Assembly: GCF_040954835.1 (NCBI RefSeq)
Contig: NC_090717.1
Location: 496,001-560,000, forward strand
Length of the DNA: 64,000 nucleotides
Direction: 5' to 3'
Source: Lepisosteus oculatus
Taxonomy: Eukaryota > Chordata > Actinopteri > Semionotiformes > Lepisosteidae
Shown: one piece after another, positions 33,336 through 64,000 of the stretch
Layout of the letters: each line of letters begins with the position of its first letter
Numbering within the stretch: the first letter of the stretch is position 1
Notes under the pieces: model-generated
What the model was told of the DNA's origin: nothing
The model's input: the letters and a program-made list of their open reading frames with translations, nothing else
Databases searched by the model: none
Program-made: the position numbers and the translations under genes

Positions 33336-36300
33336 TACCACCGTACAGATACACCTGTTGTACAGACTCCTGTAGGAGACACCGTACAGATACACCCGTT
33401 GTACAGACTCCTGTAGGAGACACCGTACAGATACACCTGTTGTACAGACTCCTGCTGGAGACACTGTACAGATACACCTGTTGTACAGACTCCTGCAGGA
33501 GACACTGTACAGATACACCTGTTGTACAGACTCCTGCAGGAGACACTGTACAGATACACCTGTTGTACAGACTCCTGCAGGAGACACTGTACAGACACAC
33601 CTGTTGTACAGACTCCTGCAGGAGACACTGTACAGATACACTGTTGTACAGACTCCTGCAGGAGACACTGTACAGATACACCTGTTGTACAGACTCCTGC
33701 AGGAGACACTGTACAGATACACCTGTTGTACAGACTCCTGTAGGAGACACTGTACAGATACACCTGTTGTACAGACTCCTGCAGGAGACACTGTACAGAC
33801 ACACCCGTTGTATAGACGCCTGCAGGAGACACTGTACAGATACACCTGTTGTACAGACTCCTGTAGGAGACACTGTACAGATACACCCGTTGTACAGACT
33901 CCTGTAGGAGACACCGTACAGATACACCCGTTGTACAGACTCCTGTAGGAGACACCGTACAGATACACCCGTTGTACAGACTCCTGCAGGAGACACCGTA
34001 CAGATACACCCGTTGTACAGACGCCTGCAGGAGACACCGTACAGATACACCCGTTGTACAGACTCCTGTAGGAGACACCGTACAGATACACCTGTTGTAC
34101 AGACTCCTGTAGGAGACACCGTACAGATACACCTGTTGTACAGACTCCTGCAGGAGACACCGTACAGATACACCCGTTGTACAGACTCCTGTAGGAGACA
34201 CCGTACAGATACACCCGTTGTACAGACTCCTGTAGGAGACACTGTACAGACACACCTGTTGTACAAACTCCTGTAGGAGACACTACAGATACACCTGTTG
34301 TATAGACTCCTGTAGGAGACACTGTACAGATACACCTGTTGTATAGACTCCTGTAGGAGACACTGTACAGATACACCTGTTGTAGAGACGCCTGTAGGAG
34401 ACACTGTACAGACACACCTGTTGTACAAACTCCTGTAGGAGACACTGTAAAGATACACCTGTTGTATAGACTCCTGTAGGAGACACTGTACAGATACACC
34501 TGTTGTACAGACTCCTGTAGGAGACACTGTACAGATACACCTGTTGTAGAGACGCCTGTAGGAGACACTGTACAGACACACCCGTTGTCTAGACTCCTGT
34601 AGGAGACACTGTACAGATACACCTGTTGTATAGACTCCTGTAGGAGACACTGTACAGATACACCTGTTGTAGAGACGCCTGTAGGAGACACTGTACAGAT
34701 ACACCTGTTGTACAGACTCCTGCTGGAGACACTGTACAGATACACCTGTTGTAGAGATGCCTGTAGGAGAGACTGTACAGATACACCTGTTGTACAGACT
34801 CCTGTAGGAGACACCGTACAGATACACCTGTTGTACAGACTCCTGTAGGAGACACTGTACAGATACACCCATTGTATAGACTCCTGTAGGAGACACTGTA
34901 CAGATACACCTGTTGTACAGACTCCTGTAGGAGACACTGTACAGATACACCTGTTGTATAGACTCCTGCTGGAGAGACTGTACAGATACACCTGTTGTAC
35001 AGACTCCTGTAGGAGACACTGTACAGATACACCTGTTGTAGAGATGCCTGCAGGAGAGACCGTACAGATACACCTGTTGTACAGACTCCTGCAGGAGACA
35101 CCGTACAGACACACCCGTTGTCTAGACTCCTGTAGGAGACACCGTACAGACACACCCGTTGTACAGACTCCTGTAGGAGACACCGTACAGATACACCCGT
35201 TGTACAGACTCCTGTAGGAGACACTGTACAGATACACCTGTTGTATAGACTCCTGCTGGAGACACCGTACAGATACACCTGTTGTACAGACTCCTGTAGG
35301 AGACACCGTACAGATACACCTGTTGTACAGACTCCTGTAGGAGACACCGTACAGATACACCTGTTGTACAGACTCCTGTAGGAGACACCGTACAGATACA
35401 CCTGTTGTACAGACTCCTGCAGGAGACACTGTACAGATACACCTGTTGTACAGACTCCTGCAGGAGACACTGTACAGATACACCTGTTGTACAGACTCCT
35501 GCTGGAGACACTGTACAGATACACCTGTTGTAGAGACGCCTGTAGGAGACACTGTACAGACACACCTGTTGTCTAGACTCCTGTAGGAGACACTGTACAG
35601 ATACACCTGTTGTACAGACTCCTGCTGGAGACACTGTACAGATACACCTGTTGTACAGACTCCTGCAGGAGACACTGTACAGATACACCTGTTGTACAGA
35701 CTCCTGCAGGAGACACTGTACAGATACACCTGTTGTCTAGACTCCTGTAGGAGACACCGTACAGATACACCCGTTGTACAGACTCCTGTAGGAGACACCG
35801 TACAGATACACCTGTTGTATAGACTCCTGTAGGAGACACCGTACAGATACACCTGTTGTAGAGACGCCTGTAGGAGACACCGTACAGATACACCTGTTGT
35901 ACAGACTCCTGTAGGAGACACTGTACAGATACACCTGTTGTACAGACTCCTGCTGGAGAGACTGTACAGATACACCTGTTGTACAGACTCCTGTAGGAGA
36001 CACTGTACAGATACACCTGTTGTACAGACTCCTGCTGGAGACACTGTACAGATACACCTGTTGTACAGACTCCTGTAGGAGACACTGTACAGATACACCT
36101 GTTGTAGAGACGCCTGTAGGAGACACTGTACAGACACACCTGTTGTCTAGACTCCTGTAGGAGACACTGTACAGATACACCCGTTGTACAGACTCCTGTA
36201 GGAGACACTGTACAGATACACCTGTTGTACAGACTCCTGTAGGAGACATCGTACAGATACACCTGTTGTACAGACTCCTGTAGGAGACACTGTACAGATA

Positions 36301-36530
36301 CACCTGTTGTATAGACTCCTGCTGGAGAGACTGTACAGATACACCCGTTGTACAGACGCCTGTAGGAGACACTGTACAGATACACCTGTTGTACAGACTC
36401 CTGTAGGAGACACCGTACAGATACACCTGTTGTAGAGACTCCTGTAGGAGACACTGTACAGATACACCTGTTGTATAGACTCCTGTAGGAGACACCGTAC
36501 AGACACATCTGTTGTACAGACTCAGACTCT
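33336..36530 (+). repeat. 41-bp palindromic minisatellite, block 1 (about 78 units)
   Basis: Each unit holds TGTACAG-A-CTCCTGYAGGAG, then ACA-CTGTACA, a nearly perfect 30-base palindrome, followed by GATACACCTGT. CTCCTGCAGGAG (or CTCCTGTAGGAG) is the centre. Variants include TGTATAG, TGTAGAG, GACGCCTG, CTGCTGGAG and CCGTACAG. All frames stay open on both strands because the unit has no stop in most phases. The predicted Tyr/Cys/Ser-rich proteins up to 937 residues are not real. Confidence 0.97.
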
Positions 36531-37188
36531 TCTCCTTTAATGTTATATGGCCAAGCTGATATTTCAGTACTGTAGCTTTTTAAACCTGCTGCCTTTCTGC
36601 ACTTTGTCGCTACATAGTGCTGTAAATTGGTATTGAATATTTTCCAACAGTGGCCTTTCTTTCATTTGTAATATTTTATTTCTATGTATAAAATATTCTT
36701 TCATAAAATAATTAGATATAATTTTGATTTAAGTGAAAAACTACATGCATAGAATTAAATCTGGAACTCCATGAGGTTGCTTGTAGGTCGAGTTTTTTCT
36801 TTCGTTTAACTTTTTTCCCTGTTATTCAACACGGCATTGTCCGATGCTGCCCTCCTGTGGTAGTTTGTGGTACAATAGCATGAGTCAGCAGACTGGGCGA
36901 CACTGTGAAAGGTAAGAACGTCACACCGCTGACAAGCGAGATCTGGCCTCTACGGCCATTAGAATCTAACCGATCCCTGGATGTCATCCAGACAGCTTTT
37001 GAAAGAAAGCAGCATGGCTGTGTAGCCTGGTCCAGACCATCACCACTCTTTGTGTAAAGAAGTGCCTTCTGTTCTCAGATTTCAGTACACTTCAGAGATT
37101 TCAATGCACATCCCCCTCTCAGTCTTGTCTGCTCAGAACAATATCCCAGTTCATTTAACCTGCCAGTGTAGTTCAATCTCCTTAGACT
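36508..37188. repeat. Unique spacer, copy 1 of a 2564-bp duplication
   Basis: About 680 AT-rich bases lie between minisatellite blocks 1 and 2. The same sequence returns at 39072-39752 at a constant offset of 2564 bases with only scattered substitutions (for example AGTACTG for CGTACTG near its start). It contains no ORF. The part near 37035-37080 (CTTTGTGTAAAGAAGTGCCT) resembles a dispersed fish repeat, but I cannot name it. Confidence 0.93.
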
Positions 37189-39095
37189 CCTGTTGTACAG
37201 ACTCCTGCAGGAGACACTGTACAGATACACCTGTTGTACAGACTCCTGCAGGAGACACTGTACAGACACACCTGTTGTACAGACTCCTGTAGGAGACACT
37301 GTACAGACACACCTGTTGTACAGACTCCTGCAGGAGACACAGTACAGATACACCTGTTGTAGAGACTCCTGTAGGAGACACTGTACAGATACTCCTGTTG
37401 TACAGACTCCTGCAGGAGACACTGTACAGATACACCTGTTGTACAGACTCCTGCAGGAGACACTGTACAGACACACCTGTTGTACAGACTCCTGCAGGAG
37501 ACACTGTACAGATACACTGTTGTAGAGACTCCTGTAGGAGACACTGTACAGATACACCTGTTGTACAGACTCCTGCAGGAGACACTGTACAGATACACCT
37601 GTTGTACAGACTCCTGTAGGAGACACTGTACAGATACACCTGTTGTACAGACTCCTGTAGGAGACACTGTACAGATACACCTGTTGTACAGACTCCTGCA
37701 GGAGACACTGTACAGACACTCCTGTTGTACAGACTCCTGTAGGAGACACTGTACAGACACACCTGTTGTACAGACTCCTGCTGGAGACACTGTACAGATA
37801 CACCTGTTGTAGAGACTCCTGCAGGAGACACTGTACAGATACACTGTTGTAGAGACTCCTGCTGGAGACACTGTACAGATACACTGTTGTAGAGACTCCT
37901 GTAGGAGACACTGTACAGATACACCTGTTGTACAGACTCCTGCTGGAGACACTGTACAGATACACCTGTTGTACAGACTCCTGCAGGAGACACTGTACAG
38001 ATACACCTGTTGTACAGACTCCTGCAGGAGACACTGTACAGATACACCTGTTGTACAGACTCCTGCAGGAGACACTGTACAGATACACCTGTTGTACAGA
38101 CTCCTGCAGGAGACACTGTACAGATACACCTGTTGTACAGACTCCTGCAGGAGACACTGTACAGATACACCTGTTGTACAGACTCCTGTAGGAGACACTG
38201 TACAGATACACCTGTTGTCTAGACTCCTGTAGGAGACACTGTACAGATACACCTGTTGTACAGACTCCTGCAGGAGACACTGTACAGATACACCTGTTGT
38301 ACAGACTCCTGCAGGAGACACTGTACAGATACACCTGTTGTATAGACTCCTGCAGGAGACACTGTACAGATACACCTGTTGTACAGACTCCTGTAGGAGA
38401 CACTGTACAGATACACCTGTTGTAGAGATGCCTGTAGGAGACACTGTACAGATACACCTGTTGTACAGACTCCTGCAGGAGACACTGTACAGATACACCT
38501 GTTGAACAGACTCCTGTAGGAGACACTGTACAGATACACCTGTTGAACAGACTCCTGTAGGAGACACTGTACAGATACACCTGTTGTAGAGACGCCTGTA
38601 GGAGACACTGTACAGATACACCTGTTGTACAGACTCCTGCAGGAGACACTGTACAGATACACCTGTTGTACAGACTCCTGCAGGAGACACTGTACAGATA
38701 CACCTGTTGTACAGACTCCTGCTGGAGAGACTGTACAGATACACCTGTTGTACAGACTCCTGCAGGAGACACTGTACAGATACACCTGTTGTACAGACTC
38801 CTGCAGGAGACACTGTACAGATACACCTGTTGTACAGACGCCTGTAGGAGACACTGTACAGATACACCTGTTGTACAGACTCCTGCAGGAGACACTGTAC
38901 AGATACACCTGTTGTACAGACTCCTGCAGGAGACACTGTACAGATACACCTGTTGTACAGACTCCTGTAGGAGACACTGTACAGATACACCTGTTGTACA
39001 GACTCCTGTAGGAGACACTGTACAGATACACCTGTTGTAGAGACTCCTGTAGGAGACACCGTACAGACACATCTGTTGTACAGACTCAGACTCTT
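37189..39095 (+). repeat. 41-bp palindromic minisatellite, block 2 (about 46 units)
   Basis: Same unit as block 1, but here the perfect-centre form CTCCTGCAGGAG predominates over CTCCTGTAGGAG, and CTGTACAG over CCGTACAG. Blocks 2 and 3 are therefore more homogeneous than block 1. Confidence 0.97.
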
Positions 39096-39752
39096 CTCCT
39101 TAAATGCTATATGGCCAAGCTGATATTTCCGTACTGTAGCTTTTTAAACCTGCTGCCTTTCTGCACTTTGTCGCTACATAGTGCTGTAAATTGGTATTGA
39201 ATATTTTCCAACAGTGGCCTTTCTTTCATTTGTAATATTTTATTTCTATGTATAAAATATTCTTTCATAAAATAATTAGATATAATTTTGATTTAAGTGA
39301 AAAACTACATGCATAGACTTAAATCTGAAACTCCATGAGGTTGCTTGTAGGTCGAGTTTTTTCTTTCGTTTAACTTTTTTCCCTGTTATTCAACACGGCA
39401 TTGTCCGATGCTGCCCTCCTGTGGTAGTTTGTGGTACAACAGCATGAGTCAGCAGACTGGGCGACACTGTGAAAGGTAAGAACGTCACACCGCTGACAAG
39501 CGAGATCTGGCCCCTACGGCCATTAGAATCTAACCGATCCCTGGATGTCATCCAGACAGCTTTTGAAAGAAAGCAGCATGGCTGTGTAGCCTGGTCCAGA
39601 CCATCACCACTCTTTGTGTAAAGAAGTGCCTTCTGTTCTCAGATTTCAGTACACTTCAGAGATTTCAATGCACATCCCCCTCTCAGACTTGTCTGCTCAG
39701 AACAATATCCCAGTTTATTTAACCTGCCAGTGTAGTTCAATCTCCTTAGACT
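39072..39752. repeat. Unique spacer, copy 2 of the 2564-bp duplication
   Basis: Counterpart of 36508-37188. No net length difference from copy 1 is visible between 39108 and 39750, and substitutions are few. This implies a recent tandem duplication of spacer plus array. Confidence 0.93.
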
Positions 39753-40970
39753 CCTGTTGTACAGACTCCTGCAGGAGACACTGTACAGATACACCTGTTG
39801 TATAGACTCCTGTAGGGGAGACTGTACAGATACACCCGTTGTACAGACTCCTGCAGGAGACACCGTACAGATACACCCGTTGTACAGACTCCTGCAGGAG
39901 ACACTGTACAGATACTCCTGTTGTACAGACTCCTGTAGGAGACACTGTACAGATACACCCGTTGTATAGACGCCTGCAGGAGACACTGTACAGATACACC
40001 CGTTGTACAGACTCCTGCAGGAGACACTGTACAGATACACCCGTTGTACAGACGCCTGCAGGAGACACTGTACAGATACACCCGTTGTACAGACTCCTGC
40101 AGGAGACACTGTACAGATACACCCGTTGTACAGACTCCTGCAGGAGACACTGTACAGATACACCTGTTGTACAGACTCCTGCAGGAGACACTGTACAGAT
40201 ACACCTGTTGTACAGACGCCTGCAGGAGACACTGTACAGATACACCTGTTGTACAGACTCCTGCAGGAGACACTGTACAGATACACCTGTTGTACAGACT
40301 CCTGTAGGAGACACTGTACAGATACACCTGTTGTACAGACTCCTGCAGGAGACACTGTACAGATACACCTGTTGTACAGACTCCTGCAGGAGACACTGTA
40401 CAGATACACCTGTTGTACAGACTCCTGCAGGAGACACTGTACAGATACACCTGTTGTACAGACTCCTGCAGGAGACACTGTACAGATACACCTGTTGTAC
40501 AGACTCCTGCAGGAGACACTGTACAGATACACCTGTTGTACAGACTCCTGCAGGAGACACTGTACAGATACACCTGTTGTACAGACTCCTGTAGGAGACA
40601 CTGTACAGACACACCTGTTGTACAGACTCCTGTAGGAGACACTGTACAGACACACCTGTTGTACAGACGCCTGCTGGAGACACTGTACAGATACACCTGT
40701 TGTACAGACTCCTGCAGGAGACACTGTACAGATACACCTGTTGTAGAGACTCCTGCAGGAGACACTGTACAGATACACCTGTTGTAGAGACTCCTGCTGG
40801 AGACACTGTACAGATACACCTGTTGTACAGACTCCTGCAGGAGACACTGTACAGATACACCTGTTGTACAGACTCCTGCAGGAGACACTGTACAGATACA
40901 CCTGTTGTACAGACTCCTGTAGGAGACACTGTACAGATACACCTGTTGTATAGACTCCTGCTGGAGATTC
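39753..40970 (+). repeat. 41-bp palindromic minisatellite, block 3 (about 30 units)
   Basis: Continuation of the same unit family, beginning after an identical junction (CTCCTTAGACTCCTGTTGTA). It ends at 40970 in unique sequence. Confidence 0.97.
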
Positions 40971-41399
40971 CCTCAAAACTCACACCAGTAAAGGTGTGTC
41001 AGGACACCCTGTGGTGAAACACACATACAGCTGGCTCAGTGGAGAGTGATCCTGGGATCTGTGAGATTCAGAGCCGATCAGTCGAAGGAGACGAGCTGAC
41101 TGTCACTGGTCTCGTCTGCTTTCCCCCTGGGGTTCCTGTGATAGTACAATACATCACCAGTGGGGGTCACGCACCTTGAGAAAGTAATTAAGATAATTAA
41201 TGGCCTTGAGTCATACCTCGCTGCCACCTTGAGTTTGTAAGATAATTTCCCAGGCAACAGGGTGTCAAAGTTCTTTCACTTGGTATAAAACCACGACCTT
41301 TCGAATCTGTGCATTATTATAGAGGTGTAGTAACAGGGAAACAGGAAATCTCTTGATGGACTCCTCTGAGGTCAAACACACTTACAGCTGCCTCTGTGG
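40971..41399. promoter_or_regulatory. Unique DNA with a TATA-like box and homeobox-type AT motifs
   Basis: It holds GTAATTAAGATAATTAATGG near 41186-41205, with an AGATAA GATA-type core between two TAATTA words. A GTATAAAAC word follows at about 41283-41291. It lies 1.3 kb upstream of the SLC5A1 start. It could be an enhancer or an unrelated promoter. No transcript is visible. Confidence 0.3.
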
Positions 41400-41830
41400 T
41401 GTGCACATTTTGTCAGCCTGTGTCCTGTGTCCTGTGTCCTATGCTCTGTGTTCCTGTGTCCTGTGTTCCTGTGTCTTGTGTCCTATGCTCTGTGTTCCTG
41501 TGTTCCTGTGTCCTGTGTCCTGTGTCCTATGCTCTGTGTTCCTGTGTCCCTGTGTTCCTGTGTCCTATGCTCTGTGTTCCTGTGTCCTGTGTCCTGTGTC
41601 CTGTGTCCTGTGTCCTGTGCTCTGTGTTCCTGTGTCCTGTGCTCTGTGTTCCTGTGTCCTGTGTCCTGTGTCCTGTGTCCTGTGCCCCTGTGCCCCTGTG
41701 TTCCTGTGTCCTGTGTCCTATGCTCTGTGTTCCTGTTTCCTGTGTCCTGTGCTCTGTGTTCCTGTGCTCTGTGTTCCTGTGTTCCTGTGTCCTGTGCCCT
41801 GTGTCCTGTGCCCTGTGCCCTGTGTGCCCA
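41400..41830 (+). repeat. CCTGTGT-based short tandem repeat
   Basis: Mixtures of TCCTGTG, TTCCTGTG, CTCTGTG and CCTATG words. Cys/Val/Leu open frames here are artefacts. Confidence 0.9.
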
Positions 41831-42399
41831 GAAAGCAGTGCACATCACTGATTTGCAACAGAACAATTGACAAAGGAATCCTGTTCTCTGCCGTGCCAGT
41901 AATGATTAGCTGTTGGTAGTTAGGGAGTGTGTGTGCTGGCGTTCCAGGAATCTCGTTAGCACACGGACTACCACCTCTTGAGATTAATGAGTTCCAGAGC
42001 TCTGGAAGCAGGTCAGAGATCAGAGGGGAATGTCTATTCAAATGACAGTGCTGGGTCCTGGGGAAATGGGAACAGCCTGGCTCCAGTCTTCCTGGACCGA
42101 AGCACTGAAAGAATCCACACCTGCAGCCGCAACGCTACTGTATAAAGAACATCTGCCTCTCAGCCGCGGGCTGTGGGCAGCAGGACAGACACACGGGCCG
42201 GGATGCAGATGGAAAACTCCGGGATGGGGGAAGAGGCACCAGGGAGATCTGGGCGTACAGTAGTGTCTTTCCCTGGGGGGTGTTGTCCCAGGGCCATCAC
42301 TGTTGGTCCTAGCCTCCCCACCGGCCCGCCAGCAGGAGTCCCTTCTCACTCTGGCTCTGGCCCGGGACCTAGCAGGTGGGCTCAGTCCTGTTTGTCTTC

Positions 42400-42596
42400 C
42401 CCCCGTGGAAGAACCCCAAGGCCAAAGTCACACGCCTTTTCGGTCCTCGCAGTTTTCCTGGTCGGGTTTATCATTAACCTGGGACGGGGTTGCTGAAACA
42501 TGCACACTCGGGCGCTGGGCTGGCTCCAGCTCAGTATAAAAGCCTCCGGCGGGCAGGCAGAAGGGATCAGGCGAGCTGGCAGTGCAGGCTGACGCC
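42400..42596 (+). promoter_or_regulatory. SLC5A1: SLC5A1 core promoter: HNF1-like site and TATA box
   Basis: GTTTATCATTAAC at 42466-42478 differs by one base from the HNF1 consensus GTTAATNATTAAC. TATAAAA at 42535-42541 follows 57 bases later. A start near 42565-42570 would give a 5' UTR of about 30 bases before the ATG at 42597. HNF1 control of intestinal and renal SGLT1 is established in mammals, so the same arrangement is expected to drive this gene. Confidence 0.75.
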
Positions 42597-63017
<20,421 letters not shown>

Positions 63018-63039
63018 GTGAGTCTCCTGCTCTGCCCTC

Positions 63040-64000
63040 GCTGCCCCTGCCCCTCCCTCCTGCCCCCTCGTCACACGCTGACCCGGCCCCTGTCCTCCCT
63101 CCTGCCCCCTCGTCACACGCTGACCCGGCCCCTGTCCTCCCTCCTGCCCTCTCGTCACACGCTGACCCGGCCCCTGCCCCGCCCTCCTGCCCCCTCGTCA
63201 CGCCCTGCCCCTCCCTCCTGCCCCCTCGTCACACGCTGACCCGGCCCCTGTCCTCCCTCCTGCCCCCTCGTCACACGCTGACCCGGCCCCTGTCCCTCCC
63301 TCCTGCCCCCTCGTCACACGCTGACCCGGCCACTGCCCCTCCCTCCTGCCCCCTCGTCACACGCTGACCCGGCCCCTGTCCTCCCTCCTGCCCCCTCGTC
63401 ACACGCTGACCCGGCCCCTGTCCTCCCTCCTGCCCCCTCGTCACACGCTGACCCGGCCCCTGTCCTCCCTCCTGCCCCCTCGTCACACGCTGACCCGGCC
63501 CCTGTCCTCCCTCCTGCCCCCTCGTCACGCCCTGCCCCTCCCTCCTGCCCCCTCGTCACACGCTGACCCGGCCCCTGTCCTCCCTCCTGCCCCCTCGTCA
63601 CACGCTGACCCGGCCCCTGTCCTCCCTCCTGCCCCCTCGTCACACGCTGACCCGGCCCCTGTCCTCCCTCCTGCCCCCTCGTCACACGCTGACCCGGCCC
63701 CTGTCCTCCCTCCTGCCCCCTCGTCACACGCTGACCCGGCCCCTGTCCTCCCTCCTGCCCCTTCGTCACACGCTGACCCGGCCCCTGTCCCTCCCTCCTG
63801 CCCCCTCGTCACACGCTGACCCGGCCCCTGTCCTCCCTCCTGCCCCCTCGTCACACGCTGACCCGGCCCCTGCCCCTCCCTCCTGCCCCCTCGTCACACG
63901 CTGACCCGGCCCCTGTCCTCCCTCCTGCCCCCTCGTCACACGCTGACCCGGCCCCTGTCCTCCCTCCTGCCCCCTCGTCACACGCTGACCCGGCCCCTGT
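63040..64000 (+). repeat. 42-bp minisatellite starting near the exon 10 donor
   Basis: Units CTGCCCCCTCGTCACACGCT, then GACCCGGCCC, then CTGTCCTCCCTC. The array begins about 25 bases after the donor at 63018 and continues off the window edge. Copies are almost identical. Confidence 0.96.

Noticed and set aside
33324..36137. Minus-strand ORF of 937 codons (Tyr/Cys/Ser/Val-rich) and similar ones at 33130-35112 and 37075-39072
   Set aside because: All three frames are open because the 41-bp unit lacks stops. The peptides are translations of a minisatellite, with no exon structure or homology.
33336..40970. Regular repeats that might suggest a CRISPR array
   Set aside because: The units are directly contiguous, with no unique spacers, in a vertebrate genome. 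The same holds for every array in the window.
42582..42596. Possible upstream GTG start of SLC5A1
   Set aside because: It is not an ATG. The ATG at 42597 gives the expected N-terminal length, one residue longer than human.

Overview
This is vertebrate nuclear DNA, most likely from a ray-finned fish. Three spliced genes lie head to tail on the + strand, in the order known for human chromosome 22q12: the last five exons of DEPDC5 (943-4386), all of YWHAH (14-3-3 eta, coding 15181-28668) and the first ten coding exons of SLC5A1 (SGLT1, 42597 to the right edge). The fish assignment rests on the repeats: 5S-rRNA-derived SINEs with (ATT)n tails, a tRNA-derived SINE, a Tc1 transposon and fish-type LINE fragments. 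I cannot name the species. A non-teleost such as a gar, bowfin or sturgeon is possible.

Layout. 1-4.8 kb: DEPDC5 3' end, with repeat-filled introns, a consensus polyadenylation signal and two LINE fragments. 4.8-14.5 kb: intergenic DNA made of 5S-SINEs, hAT-like MITEs, minisatellites (notably a 39-bp array at 6.48-7.04 kb and a 48-bp array at 13.2-14.45 kb), and a frameshifted Tc1 element inserted in a LINE. 14.5-15.3 kb: CpG-rich YWHAH promoter and exon 1. 15.3-28.0 kb: YWHAH intron 1, of which about 11.4 kb is one satellite of roughly 42-bp units with a 3.6-3.8 kb higher-order period. 28.0-30.8 kb: YWHAH exon 2 and 3' UTR, the latter with its own minisatellite. 30.8-42.4 kb: intergenic, dominated by three blocks of a 41-bp palindromic minisatellite, two of which are separated by duplicated unique spacers. 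42.4-64 kb: SLC5A1 promoter (TATA box plus HNF1-like site) and exons 1-10, with nearly every long intron filled by a different tandem repeat.

The three genes share no pathway that the sequence shows. DEPDC5 is a GATOR1 subunit that restrains mTORC1, YWHAH is a phosphoserine/threonine-binding adaptor and SLC5A1 is the sodium/glucose cotransporter. Their adjacency is conserved synteny. No prokaryotic-type system, CRISPR array, RNA gene or endogenous retrovirus was seen.

The most striking feature is that tandem repeats begin at, or within a few bases of, many 5' splice sites. In DEPDC5 (3332) and SLC5A1 exon 6 (56748) the exon-intron junction itself has been multiplied. This leaves duplicate donors that would add 13 and 16 codons in frame. 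These, the palindromic 41-bp array and the higher-order satellite in YWHAH intron 1 are the observations most worth checking.
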